From positions 1 through 64,000 of the forward strand of contig NZ_PGTB01000001.1 of assembly GCF_002786325.1 (NCBI RefSeq): DNA of 64,000 bases, read 5' to 3'. This stretch comes from Pseudooceanicola lipolyticus. GTDB lineage: Bacteria; Pseudomonadota; Alphaproteobacteria; Rhodobacterales; Rhodobacteraceae. A model generated the notes under the pieces. The model searched no databases and was not told where the DNA came from. It worked only from the letters and a program-made list of their open reading frames with translations. The translations under genes were made by a program, and so were the position numbers. Shown here in pieces: positions 1 to 7,996 of the stretch (positions are counted from its first letter, which is position 1; each line of letters starts with the position of its first letter).

Positions 1-439
1 TCGCGGGCGAGACCGGGAAACCGTCGCGCGCATAGCCGATGGCGGGGCCGAACAGGGTGGCGAAGGGCAGGCTGCCATGGCGGCGCCAGAACGCCACCCA
101 GCCCGAGACGGCGCCCGGCACGGTGACGGTGTCCCAGCCGCGCTGGGGCATGCCATCGGCAAAACGTTCCGGCGTCCAGCCGGCCGGCGACCGGCCCGAG
201 GCGTTCAGACCGTCCAGATCGGTGCCATCCCAGCTGATCGCGAAGGCATCCGAACCCAGCCCGTTGCCGGTGGGTTCCACCACCGTCAGGCAGATCGCGG
301 CGGCCAGCGCCGCGTCGGCGGCACGGCCGCCCTGCGCCAGCATCGATAGCCCCGCCTGGGCGGCCAAGGGCTGCGAGGTGGCAACGATGTTGCGGGCCAT
401 CACCGGGGTGCGGTGGGTCGGGTACGGGGCGTCGGGCAT
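1..439 (-). CDS. ggt: gamma-glutamyltranspeptidase, N-terminal part (runs off the window)
   Basis: The translated minus strand begins MPDAPYPTHRTPVMARN and continues through a stretch with VATSQPLAAQAGLSMLAQGG, AADAALAAAI and VEPTGNGLGSDAF. This is the classical N-terminal signature of the gamma-glutamyltranspeptidase (Ntn-hydrolase) family. About 146 codons are present; the autocatalytic Thr and the small subunit lie beyond base 1. The family cleaves gamma-glutamyl amides such as glutathione. The start at 439 is 13 bases from the end of the acyl-CoA ligase gene, so it is the last visible gene of the same operon. No obvious export signal is seen, so a cytoplasmic gamma-glutamyl-amide hydrolase is possible. 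Family sure; substrate unknown. Confidence 0.85.
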   Translation of the reverse strand, partial: MPDAPYPTHRTPVMARNIVATSQPLAAQAGLSMLAQGGRAADAALAAAICLTVVEPTGNGLGSDAFAISWDGTDLDGLNASGRSPAGWTPERFADGMPQRGWDTVTVPGAVSGWVAFWRRHGSLPFATLFGPAIGYARDGFPVSPA

Positions 440-452
440 CGGTCTTGGTCCG

Positions 453-1961
453 TCAGTTCTGCGGTTCGGGCGTGGCCGGGGCAAGGCGCCCGGCGGCTTC
501 GGCCTTCAGCCGGTTGCGGTCGATCTTGTTCGTCGCCCCCAGCGGCAGCTTGTTCAGGAACCAGACCCGGCGCGGGTGCTGGTAGGCGGGGCCATGGGCC
601 AGAGTCCAGGCCTTCAGCGCCGCCTCGTCCAGACCTGCACCCGGGCGTTGGACCACGAAGGCGACGGGCTTGGTGCCCTTCACCGCGTCGGGCACGGGCA
701 CCACGCAGGATTGCAACACGTCCGCGTGGCTTTCAAGCACGGTTTCGACCTCGATGGGATAGATGTTCTCGCCGCCGGACACGAACATGTCATCGCAGCG
801 GCCGACGAAGTGATAGAACCCCTCGGCATCGCGCCGGAACACGTCGCCGGTGTTGTAAAAGCCGTCGGCAGCGAGCGCCCCTGCCGTCTTGGCCGGATCG
901 GTATAGCCGGTCATCATGCCGGGACTGCGGATTTCGAGCGTGCCCTCGCAGGCGCCGGCGGTGCCCAGCCGCACCTCGACCTCGGGATGCGGCACTCCGG
1001 CGGCGCCGGCCGGCTTGGGCCGCCCGTCGGGCGGGTCGACAAACACAACCGGGCCGCCTTCGGTGGTGCCATAGGCATTGATCAGCCGGGCATTGGGCAG
1101 GATCGACCGGGTCTCGGCCTCCAGCGCCTCGTTCACCGGGGCCGAGCCCATGCGCACGGTATGCACGCTGGACAGGTCGGTGCGGGCCAGCAGGTCGGTC
1201 TCTTGCAGCATCATCGCGATCATCGGCGGCACCGCGGTCAGCCAGCTGCAGCGATAGCGCGCAATCGCCTCGATATAGGGCCGCGCGCGGAACCGCGGCA
1301 AGATCACCGCCGTCGACCGGCTGGCGCAGGTCAAAACGGCCAGCGCCAGCGCGTTCATGTGGTACAGCGGCGCGGCGATCAGCAGACGCTCTTGTTCCAG
1401 CGCGTAATCCGCGACACGGGTCTCGGCCACCCAGCGGTGCGCGGCATGGCTGAGCAGCACCCCCTTTGGCCGCCCGGTGGAGCCCGAGGTATAGAGGATC
1501 AGCGCGGTTTCCCGCGGTTCGGGGGTGATCGCGCGGTGCAGCGGCGCAGCGCTTGCCAGCGCGTCAAAGGCGGCGCCGAAACACAGCCGGTCGACGGTGG
1601 TGCCCTCCAGCAGCGGCGCGTTGTCTTCTTCCAGCACCACCAGCGACAGGCCGGCATCCTCGACGATATAGCGGATGGTGGCAGCGGGAAAGGCGGGGTT
1701 GATCGGCACCGGCACGATCCCCGCCCGCATCGCCCCCATGACCAGCGCCAGATAATCCAGCCGGTTCAGCGAAAGCAAACCGATGCGGTCGCCCCGCACC
1801 AGCCCGCGTGCCAGCAGCCCGCCCGCCACTGCATTGCAGCGCGCGTCAAAGGCGCGATGGGTCAGGCTCTGTTCCGATCCGTCCAACCCGTGGGCGATGA
1901 ACAACGGCTTGTCCGTCCGGTCGGGCAGGGGAAAGCTGCCGAGATTGGCAAAATCGGTCAT
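453..1961 (-). CDS. AMP-dependent acyl-CoA synthetase/ligase (class I adenylate-forming)
   Basis: The 502-residue protein carries the adenylate-forming core motifs in order: ILYTSGSTGRPKG (P-loop-like A3), YGTTEGG (A5), GFYNTGDVFRRD (A7), GRCDDMFVSGGENIYPIEVE (A8) and the C-terminal ATNKIDRNRL with the catalytic Lys (A10). It should activate a carboxylic acid to its CoA thioester through an acyl-AMP. The start at 1961 is chosen because it overlaps the upstream VOC gene by ATGA; 40 further upstream codons stay open but are not protein-like. A thioesterase and an MDR oxidoreductase in the same operon suggest CoA-thioester chemistry. The acid substrate cannot be read from the sequence. Confidence 0.9.
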   Translation of the reverse strand: MTDFANLGSFPLPDRTDKPLFIAHGLDGSEQSLTHRAFDARCNAVAGGLLARGLVRGDRIGLLSLNRLDYLALVMGAMRAGIVPVPINPAFPAATIRYIVEDAGLSLVVLEEDNAPLLEGTTVDRLCFGAAFDALASAAPLHRAITPEPRETALILYTSGSTGRPKGVLLSHAAHRWVAETRVADYALEQERLLIAAPLYHMNALALAVLTCASRSTAVILPRFRARPYIEAIARYRCSWLTAVPPMIAMMLQETDLLARTDLSSVHTVRMGSAPVNEALEAETRSILPNARLINAYGTTEGGPVVFVDPPDGRPKPAGAAGVPHPEVEVRLGTAGACEGTLEIRSPGMMTGYTDPAKTAGALAADGFYNTGDVFRRDAEGFYHFVGRCDDMFVSGGENIYPIEVETVLESHADVLQSCVVPVPDAVKGTKPVAFVVQRPGAGLDEAALKAWTLAHGPAYQHPRRVWFLNKLPLGATNKIDRNRLKAEAAGRLAPATPEPQN

Positions 1962-2734
1962 CGGGCGGCCCTGCAGACCAGGTCCAGGTCGAGTGCGGCG
2001 ATGCTGAGCGTGCCGCCGGCTGCCGTTCCGGCCCAGTTGACCCCCTGGGCCGCGGTCGCGCGGGCGGCAAGCGCGGTGCAATCGTCGAAATCCAGCACGG
2101 CGCGGGCAAAGCGGTGGCGCGGCCCCTGCCGCAGCTCCAGCGCGAAGGCGCCCAGCTCCAGCAGCCAGCCGGCGTCGGCGCGTTGCACCCCAATGTCCAG
2201 TACCCGCGCGTACAGGGCGGCCTCGGCCTTGGGATCGGGGCTGTCGGCGACCAGGCGCGACATCGCGCGAAAGCCGTTGGGATGCGTCATGTCCTCGGGC
2301 CGCCAGACCAGTTCGGGGGTGAAATGCTGGCAGAAATACACCCGCCCGGCGGGAAAGACGGTGGGCGCCAGCCGCACGGTGCGGAACCGGGCGTGGCGGG
2401 TTTCGTCCGCCAATTCGACGGGACGCGAAAATGCGATCGGTTCGGCCACTGCCAGCCCCTGCGCCGTCAACCGCGCGTACAACGCGTCCGGATCGTCGGT
2501 CTTGAAGACCAGGCCGCTCAGGCCCAGCGGGCTGTCCAGCACCTCCTGGCGCTGCTTGCCGGTCTCGGGCAGGCCCACCAGTTCCAGATAGGCCCCCGGC
2601 ACCACCGCCAGGTGATTGACCGATCCCAGCGAGTGATAGCCGCGCGGGGTCAGGGCAAAGCCCAGGGCGGTAAAGATCCGCGCGGCATCCTCCATGCCGC
2701 GCAGGGTGTTTATCACCAGGTGATCCAGTTCCAT
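1958..2734 (-). CDS. VOC-superfamily (glyoxalase-like) protein
   Basis: The 258-residue protein starts MELDHLVINT and continues GMEDAARIFTALGF, the beta-alpha-beta start of a glyoxalase-like VOC module, with a second module near residue 130 (TPELVWRPEDMTHPNGF). The His after MELD and the Glu of AYLELVG fit VOC metal-ligand positions, but the full metal set cannot be confirmed by eye. VOC proteins are isomerases, lyases, dioxygenases or binding proteins. It lies 3 bases after the thioesterase stop and overlaps the ligase start by 4 bases, so it is translationally coupled. Its reaction is unknown. Confidence 0.8.
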   Translation of the reverse strand: MELDHLVINTLRGMEDAARIFTALGFALTPRGYHSLGSVNHLAVVPGAYLELVGLPETGKQRQEVLDSPLGLSGLVFKTDDPDALYARLTAQGLAVAEPIAFSRPVELADETRHARFRTVRLAPTVFPAGRVYFCQHFTPELVWRPEDMTHPNGFRAMSRLVADSPDPKAEAALYARVLDIGVQRADAGWLLELGAFALELRQGPRHRFARAVLDFDDCTALAARATAAQGVNWAGTAAGGTLSIAALDLDLVCRAAR

Positions 2735-2737
2735 CGG

Positions 2738-3166
2738 TCAGCCCGGTTTCGGCATCGAATACACACCGCGGCCACTGGCCAGCAGCCTGCCTTCGGCGTC
2801 AAAGACACTGGCCTCGCAGACCGACAGCGACTTGCCGGATTTGATCACCCTGCCGCGCGCGGTCAGGTCGCCCTGCATCGCCGGGCGGTGGTAATCGACC
2901 CGCAAATCCACGGTGGGCACCGGGTGGCCCAGCAGGGACACCAGCGACCAGTCGGCGGTCAGGTCGACCAGGGTGGCGAGAATGCCGCCATGGGTATAGC
3001 CGCCCTTGGGGTTGACCACCCATTCCGGTCGCCAGGTCGCGGTGATTTCGATCTCGCCATCGCCGACGGCGGTCACCGTCAGGCCCAGCCAGTCGTGAAA
3101 CGGGCCCCGGCGCAGTTTCTCGGTGATCTCGGCGGGGGTCATCGGGGTGTTGTCATCCAGGCTCAT
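2738..3166 (-). CDS. PaaI-type hotdog thioesterase
   Basis: The 142-residue protein has the hotdog-fold signature NPKGGYTHGGILATLVDLTADW, in which HGG followed by an acidic residue is the usual PaaI-family active-site region. The next segment, VDLRVDYHRPA, matches the family's second strand pattern. It probably hydrolyses an acyl-CoA thioester. The start at 3166 overlaps the MDR gene stop by ATGA; the frame is open upstream for another 89 codons, but that stretch lies inside the MDR gene. Having a ligase and a thioesterase in one operon suggests either CoA recycling at the pathway end or removal of dead-end thioesters. Confidence 0.85.
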   Translation of the reverse strand: MSLDDNTPMTPAEITEKLRRGPFHDWLGLTVTAVGDGEIEITATWRPEWVVNPKGGYTHGGILATLVDLTADWSLVSLLGHPVPTVDLRVDYHRPAMQGDLTARGRVIKSGKSLSVCEASVFDAEGRLLASGRGVYSMPKPG

Positions 3167-4167
3167 GGCGTCACCACCACCTTGCCCATCACGGTGCGGT
3201 CCTCGATCATCTTCAGGCCCTCTGCGGCCTCTTCCAGCGGCAGAACCTTGTCGATCACCACCTTCAGCTTCTTGTCCTGGATCAGGTCCATCAGCGCCTT
3301 GAGATTGTCCTCGTAAAACGAGTTCGAGCCGATCACCTGCAGCTCGAAGCTCCAGATATAGCGCAGATCCTCGGTGGGGTCGTAGCCGGCAGTGGCGCCG
3401 CAGACCAGGATCTTGCCGCCGCGCTTGACGCATTTCAGCGTCGGCTTCCAGGTGTTGCCGCCGGTGAAATTGACCACCACGTCAACGCCGCCCTCATGGG
3501 TGCGCCGCTGCGGTTTGCCATATTTCGCAATCGCCCATTTCGAGAAATCCTCCTCGCGGTAATTGACCACCTCGTCGGCGCCGAGCGCCTTCAGCCGTTC
3601 CATTTTGTCGGCCGAGCCGGCGCAGGCGATCACCTCGGCGCCGAGATGTTTGGCCAGCATCACGCAGCCGGTGCCGACCCCGCCAGACGCGCCCAGCACC
3701 AGCACCTTGTCGCCGGCCTTGACGGTGTTATGCGTCACCAGCATCCGGTGCGCGGTGCCATAGGCCACCGGCAGCGAGGCCGCCTCTTCAAAGGTCACGT
3801 CGGGCGGCATCAGGATCAGCTGGTCGACGGAGACGCGGCAATATTCCGCCATGCCGCCATCCAGCATCTCGCCCATCAGGCCCTTGGCCTTGTTCAGCGG
3901 GTTGACCAGCACCCGGTCGCCGACCGACCAGCCGTCGACACCGGCGCCGATCTCGGTGATCTCGCCGGCCATATCCAGCCCGATGACCACCGGCAGCGGC
4001 ACCTTGATGCCGGGCATGCCCTTGACCGTGAACACGTCGTGATAGTTGAACGATGAGGCACGGACCCGGATCACCACATGCCCTTCGTCGGCCTGGGGCA
4101 TCGGGTGGTCGGTGACGACCTCGAGATTCTCGAGGCCGCCGTGCTGCTTGAGTACAAGAGCTTTCAT
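3163..4167 (-). CDS. MDR-family NADPH-dependent oxidoreductase (quinone/enoyl reductase type)
   Basis: The 334-residue protein has the medium-chain dehydrogenase layout: GroES-like N-terminal domain (GLDMAGEITEIGAGVDGWSVGDRV, residues about 64-87) and a Rossmann domain with VLVLGASGGVGTGCVMLAK. The structural-zinc cysteine cluster of alcohol dehydrogenases is not seen, so a zinc-independent quinone-oxidoreductase or enoyl-CoA-reductase type is more likely. It opens the enzyme part of the operon, 36 bases after the importer binding-protein gene, with AAAGAAAGACGAC before the ATG. With the ligase it could reduce an unsaturated CoA ester, but that is inference. Confidence 0.85.
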   Translation of the reverse strand: MKALVLKQHGGLENLEVVTDHPMPQADEGHVVIRVRASSFNYHDVFTVKGMPGIKVPLPVVIGLDMAGEITEIGAGVDGWSVGDRVLVNPLNKAKGLMGEMLDGGMAEYCRVSVDQLILMPPDVTFEEAASLPVAYGTAHRMLVTHNTVKAGDKVLVLGASGGVGTGCVMLAKHLGAEVIACAGSADKMERLKALGADEVVNYREEDFSKWAIAKYGKPQRRTHEGGVDVVVNFTGGNTWKPTLKCVKRGGKILVCGATAGYDPTEDLRYIWSFELQVIGSNSFYEDNLKALMDLIQDKKLKVVIDKVLPLEEAAEGLKMIEDRTVMGKVVVTP

Positions 4168-4203
4168 GTCGTCTTTCTTTTTTCAGTTGAGGTATTCTGG
4201 CGG

Positions 4204-5196
4204 TCAGTTGCTCGCCATCGCGGCCTCGTAGGGGCCGGTCAGGAACTTGTGGGCGGCAAAGTCGCCCTGCACCTTGCCGACGCTTTTGAACACGTCGAAT
4301 TCGGTCTGGAACGAGGCCACCGTGCTGTCATCCATCACCACGGTATAGATCTGGTCCCACAGCGCCGCGTAAGCCTCGGCATTTTCCTGGCTGATATTCG
4401 CCGCCTCGACCAGCGCCCTGGCCACCCCCGCCTTGTCGGCGGAGCCGGCGGTCAGCGCGTCCATCATCGCGGTGACGATCCGCGGCGCGGCGTCGGGATA
4501 TTGCTCCAAATAGCTGTCGGCGATCATGCCGGCGCCCAGCACCGGGAAACTGTCGCCGCCGGCGATCTTGGCCCATTCGCTGCGAAAGCTGCCCAGTTCG
4601 CGAAACTCGGTATCCACCAGTTCCAGGCTGACGGTGCGCAGCGCGGCGGCATCGATATCGCCCTGCACCATGAATTGCGCCAGTCGCGAGTCATTGCCCG
4701 GCACCGCCTCGTAATCCGCGGCGGTCAGCCCGTAATTGCGCTCCAGAATGGCCGCCGACATCGACGAGGTGGCGCTGCCCGCCGGCGAGCTGCCGATCTT
4801 CTTGCCCTTCAGATCGGCGATCGACTGGATCGGGCTGTCCATCGGCACCACGTATTTCAGATCGGCGACCTGGGTGGCGAGGATAACGCTCATCGGCAGG
4901 CCGTCGGCAGTGACCGACAGGGCCGACCCGGCCGAGGCGGCGATGGCGAAATCGATGCTGCCGCCGGCCATCGCCTTGGTCGGGGCGTTCACGTCGGGAA
5001 AGGTGACATATTCCACCTCAAAGCCCAGGGCCTCGAAAAAGCCGCCCTGCTGCAAATAGGTGCCAAAGCCCAGGCTCATGCCCGAACTCCAATAGCCGAT
5101 GCGAAGCGGTTCGGCCGTAGCGGCGGTGGCGGAGAGGCCGAGCAGGGCGCACAGGCCCAGCCCCTTCGCCGCGGCGAAGAGTCGATCAATGTTCAT
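4204..5196 (-). CDS. ABC transporter periplasmic substrate-binding protein, NitT/TauT family
   Basis: The 330-residue protein has an export signal (hydrophobic LGLCALLGLSATAATA, cleavage probably before AEPLRIGYWSS), then the start of a type-II binding fold typical of SsuA/TauA/NrtA proteins: RIGYWSSGMSLGFGTYLQQGGFFEALGFEVEYV in outline. Motifs PTKAMAGGSIDFAIA and IADLKGKKIGSSPAGSATS match ligand-contact loops of the family. The gene follows the permease by 50 bases with AAGGAAAC upstream. The ligand is likely a small organic anion (sulfonate, carboxylate or pyrimidine-like), not resolvable here. Confidence 0.88.
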   Translation of the reverse strand: MNIDRLFAAAKGLGLCALLGLSATAATAEPLRIGYWSSGMSLGFGTYLQQGGFFEALGFEVEYVTFPDVNAPTKAMAGGSIDFAIAASAGSALSVTADGLPMSVILATQVADLKYVVPMDSPIQSIADLKGKKIGSSPAGSATSSMSAAILERNYGLTAADYEAVPGNDSRLAQFMVQGDIDAAALRTVSLELVDTEFRELGSFRSEWAKIAGGDSFPVLGAGMIADSYLEQYPDAAPRIVTAMMDALTAGSADKAGVARALVEAANISQENAEAYAALWDQIYTVVMDDSTVASFQTEFDVFKSVGKVQGDFAAHKFLTGPYEAAMASN

Positions 5197-5246
5197 TTGT
5201 GTTTCCTTGCTGTTGGATCAGGAAAGTTGGGAGGAGTCTGGAGTTG

Positions 5247-6059
5247 TCAGTTTTTCACGGCCTTCCTCCAGGAAAAGAGCCATGTTTCCATTGGTTTAAG
5301 TAGTCCGTATTCCAGCACCAGCATCAGCGCCACCAGGGTCAGCGTCCAGGCGAAGACCTGGTCGGTCTGCACCAGGTCGGCGGCCTGGCGCAGCCGATAG
5401 CCAATGCCCGAGGATGCGCCCAGCGTTTCCGCCACCAGCACCACGCGGGCGCCAAAGCCAAAGGCCAGCCGTGCGCCGGTGAAGAATTGCGGCAGGATCA
5501 TCGGCAGGTAGATCTTGCGCAGCACCTGGCCGCGGGTCATGCGGAAACTGCGCGCCAGTTCGACCAGGTCGGGATTCACCTGGCGGGTGCCCTCCCAGAC
5601 ATTGGTCAGGATCAGCGGCATCGCGGTCATGAACACCACGAAGATCGTCGTCGCCTCGGACAGCCCGAACCAGATCAGCGCAAAGATCGCCCAGATCGTC
5701 GAGGAAACGGTATTGATGATCACGATCAGCGGCTCGAAAAACTCTGCCGCCTTGGTCGACACGCCCATCAGCAAGCCCAGCAGCGCGCCAACCACCGCCG
5801 AGAGCCCGAACCCGGCCAGCACCCGGCTGAAGGTGATCCAGAAATCGCCCCAGAAGGTCGGCAGCTGCACCAGCCGCGACCAGGTGGCAAAGACCCGGTC
5901 GGGCGCCGGCAGGATAAAGGCCGGCATATTGCGCGAGGCCAGAAACCAGGCGGCAAAGACGATCACCGCGAAGGCGCCGCGCAGGACGATCTTGCGCGCC
6001 AGCGGGCTTCTCAGCGCCAGCGGCACCGGTGTGCGGGCAAAGCTGTTGGTTGCGGACAC
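5247..6059 (-). CDS. ABC transporter permease, SsuC/TauC type
   Basis: The 270-residue membrane protein has about six hydrophobic segments and the EAA loop of binding-protein-dependent permeases (LARSFRMTRGQVLRKIYLPMILPQ, residues about 168-191). The start codon is GTG at 6059. The gene ends 51 bases before the binding-protein start and begins 14 bases after the ATPase stop. It forms the membrane pore of the importer encoded by these three genes. Confidence 0.9.
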   Translation of the reverse strand: MSATNSFARTPVPLALRSPLARKIVLRGAFAVIVFAAWFLASRNMPAFILPAPDRVFATWSRLVQLPTFWGDFWITFSRVLAGFGLSAVVGALLGLLMGVSTKAAEFFEPLIVIINTVSSTIWAIFALIWFGLSEATTIFVVFMTAMPLILTNVWEGTRQVNPDLVELARSFRMTRGQVLRKIYLPMILPQFFTGARLAFGFGARVVLVAETLGASSGIGYRLRQAADLVQTDQVFAWTLTLVALMLVLEYGLLKPMETWLFSWRKAVKN

Positions 6060-6073
6060 TTCCTGCGCTCCGC

Positions 6074-6850
6074 TCAGTGATAGATCGGCACGGCGGCCGA
6101 ATGGTCCGAGCGCTGGCGCAGATCCCGGACCGCATCGCTGACCATGGGCAGGACCGGGTCGCGCGGATGCGCCAGCTGTAGCGGCACCACCTCTTTCACC
6201 CGGCCGGGGCGCGGCTGCAGGACCACGACCTCGTCGGCCAGAACCACCGCCTCTTCGACATCATGGGTCACGAAGACGATGGTCACCGCCCGCTCGGCGG
6301 CAATGCGCACCACTTCGGCATGCATCTGGCTGCGCGTGGCCGGGTCGAGTTTGGAAAACGGTTCATCCATCAGCAGGATCTGCGGTTCGGGGGCCAGGCT
6401 GCGCGCCAGGGCGACCCGACTGCGCATGCCGCCCGACAATTCGTGGGGGTAGGCATTGGCAAACTCGGCCAGGCCCACAAGCTCCAGCACCGACCGCACC
6501 CGCCGGTCCTGTTCGGCGCGCGGCAGGCCCAGCGTTTCGATGCCGAACCGCACATTCCCGGCAGCGGTGCGCCAGGGCAGCAGGCGGTCTTCCTGGAACA
6601 TATAGGCCATGGCTGCGCCGGTCTGCCCGGCGCGCTGTTCGCGGCCATCGATCAGGACCCGGCCGCCATCGCTGTCGGTCAGCCCGGCGATGATGTTCAA
6701 CAGCGTGCTTTTGCCCGAGCCCGAAGCGCCGACAATTGCCACCGATTTGCCCGTGCCGATCTCGATGCAGATATCGGACAGCACATGCAGCGGCGCGTCC
6801 CCGCGACGGTGGAACCACTTGCTGATGCCGGCCACGCTGATCCGGCTCAT
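6074..6850 (-). CDS. ABC transporter ATP-binding protein, SsuB/TauB type
   Basis: The 258-residue protein contains Walker A GASGSGKST (residues about 40-48), Q-loop YMFQEDRLLPWRT, signature LSGGMRSRVALARSL, Walker B ILLMDEPFSKLDP and H-loop FVTHDVEEAV. The LLPWRT Q-loop is characteristic of NitT/TauT importers. The first codon overlaps the GntR stop by ATGA, so regulator and importer are co-transcribed and coupled. Confidence 0.92.
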   Translation of the reverse strand: MSRISVAGISKWFHRRGDAPLHVLSDICIEIGTGKSVAIVGASGSGKSTLLNIIAGLTDSDGGRVLIDGREQRAGQTGAAMAYMFQEDRLLPWRTAAGNVRFGIETLGLPRAEQDRRVRSVLELVGLAEFANAYPHELSGGMRSRVALARSLAPEPQILLMDEPFSKLDPATRSQMHAEVVRIAAERAVTIVFVTHDVEEAVVLADEVVVLQPRPGRVKEVVPLQLAHPRDPVLPMVSDAVRDLRQRSDHSAAVPIYH

Positions 6851-7581
6851 TCGCCGGCGCCCTTCAGCACGGTCACCAGGTTCAGCGCCTCGACCACGCC
6901 GCTGGAACGCAAGGAGTCGTTTACCGTGGCCATGACATCGGCGCGGAACACCTCGACATGGCGCCGTGCCACCGCCTCGGCCTTGTCGCCATCGCCGGTG
7001 GCCATGGCGGCGATCAGTTTGATATGGTCGCCCTCGATATTGGGGCGCGCGCCACGATCGCCAAATCCCAGCGCCACCAGCCGGCCCATTTCGTCATAGA
7101 TGCCGCCCAGCATGGTGCACAGGCGGGCATTGCCCGAGGCGCGCGCGATGGCCATGTGAAAGCTGCGGTTGGCCTCGAGGAAAAAGTCGATCTGGTTGCC
7201 AATGTCGCGCGGCCGCGGCTTGCGGCACATCTCTTCCAGCCGCTCCAGCTTGCCGATATCGCATTTGCCGGCTTCCGCCGCCAGCCGGGCCGCGCGCGGC
7301 TCGAGCAGCAGGCGCAGTTCGAACAGGTCTTCGACATCCTTCAGCGTCACCGCCGACACCCGATAGCCCTGGCGCGGGATTGCCTGCACCAGCCCGCAGG
7401 CGGCCAGCCGCTGAAGCGCCACCCGGCAGGTCGCCTTGCCCAGGCCAAAGCTCTCCATCACCTCGGGTTCGCTGAGCGTGGCGCCGGGGCGGATCCGGCA
7501 CGAGACGATTTCGCGCCGGAGCGTTTCAAAAGCGGTGTCCCCCTTAAGTGCCGCCGGTGTCTTGGTCACTCCTCCGCTCAT
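6847..7581 (-). CDS. GntR-family transcriptional regulator, FCD subfamily
   Basis: The protein has an N-terminal winged helix (LRREIVSCRIRPGATLSEPEVMESFGLGKATCRVALQRLAACGLV) and an all-helical C-terminal FCD domain (LFELRLLLEPRAARLAA, FHMAIARASGN, DHIKLIAAMATGDGDKAE), which usually binds a metal and a carboxylate effector. AGGAG lies 8 bases before the ATG at 7581, so that start is preferred over an ATG two codons upstream. As first gene of the minus-strand operon it probably autoregulates the importer and enzymes, responding to the imported acid or its product. Confidence 0.9.
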   Translation of the reverse strand: MSGGVTKTPAALKGDTAFETLRREIVSCRIRPGATLSEPEVMESFGLGKATCRVALQRLAACGLVQAIPRQGYRVSAVTLKDVEDLFELRLLLEPRAARLAAEAGKCDIGKLERLEEMCRKPRPRDIGNQIDFFLEANRSFHMAIARASGNARLCTMLGGIYDEMGRLVALGFGDRGARPNIEGDHIKLIAAMATGDGDKAEAVARRHVEVFRADVMATVNDSLRSSGVVEALNLVTVLKGAGE

Positions 7582-7996
7582 CCGCATTTCTCCTGGGCAT
7601 CTCTCAGTTTGTCGTGAGCAGCTTACGAATGGGTTTCAGATCATTCCAAGAACTTTTGCCCCCGGTTCAGCACTTTTGCGGCCAAAGAATTTCCGGCGCA
7701 CAGGATTTCACCAATCGGTACCGGAATTGGCCTCGCAGCTGCGGGATTTGGGCAGTCCAAGCCCGGCGCCGCCCCGGATGCACCTGCGCTTGCCCGCTCT
7801 CGCTTACGGCTTGGTGCGAGCGGGCTGCGTGACCTGCTGCAACGGCTGACGGCGGCGAAATCCGCGGGTTTTTTCCTGTTCCCCCGAAACCTTCCAAAGC
7901 GGCATTTCAGAAACTGATTTGAAAGCGCGTTGAAAATATTTCAAAACTGGCAGGTAATCGCGCCGCGCGTGCCCGTGCGCGATGCAGGGAAATGCC
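7582..7996. promoter_or_regulatory. Divergent intergenic region between the GntR operon and lacI-like gene
   Basis: These 415 bases separate the leftward GntR operon from the rightward LacI gene and must hold both promoters. Open frames in it on both strands look like random high-GC translations. A GCGG/CCGC hairpin followed by TTTTTT occurs at about 7854-7876, but no plus-strand gene precedes it. The only site I can assign is the inverted repeat at 7930-7944. Confidence 0.5.
7930..7944. promoter_or_regulatory. Candidate LacI-family operator, inverted repeat
   Basis: TTGAAA-ATA-TTTCAA is a perfect 6-base inverted repeat with a 3-base centre, 53 bases before the LacI-like start. The half-site TTGAAAA recurs in the repeat at 8972-8997 upstream of the hpsN-like gene. 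This fits autoregulation plus control of the downstream operon. It lacks the central CG of classical LacI operators, so the assignment is tentative. Confidence 0.5.

Noticed and set aside
39-2591. An 850-codon open frame on the plus strand
   Set aside because: It lies opposite the clear ligase, VOC and gamma-glutamyltranspeptidase genes, with Arg/Gly/His-rich wording and no family motif; an antisense artefact of GC-rich codon use.
7854-7876. Hairpin followed by TTTTTT as a terminator
   Set aside because: No plus-strand gene ends before it and the stem is only 4 bases.
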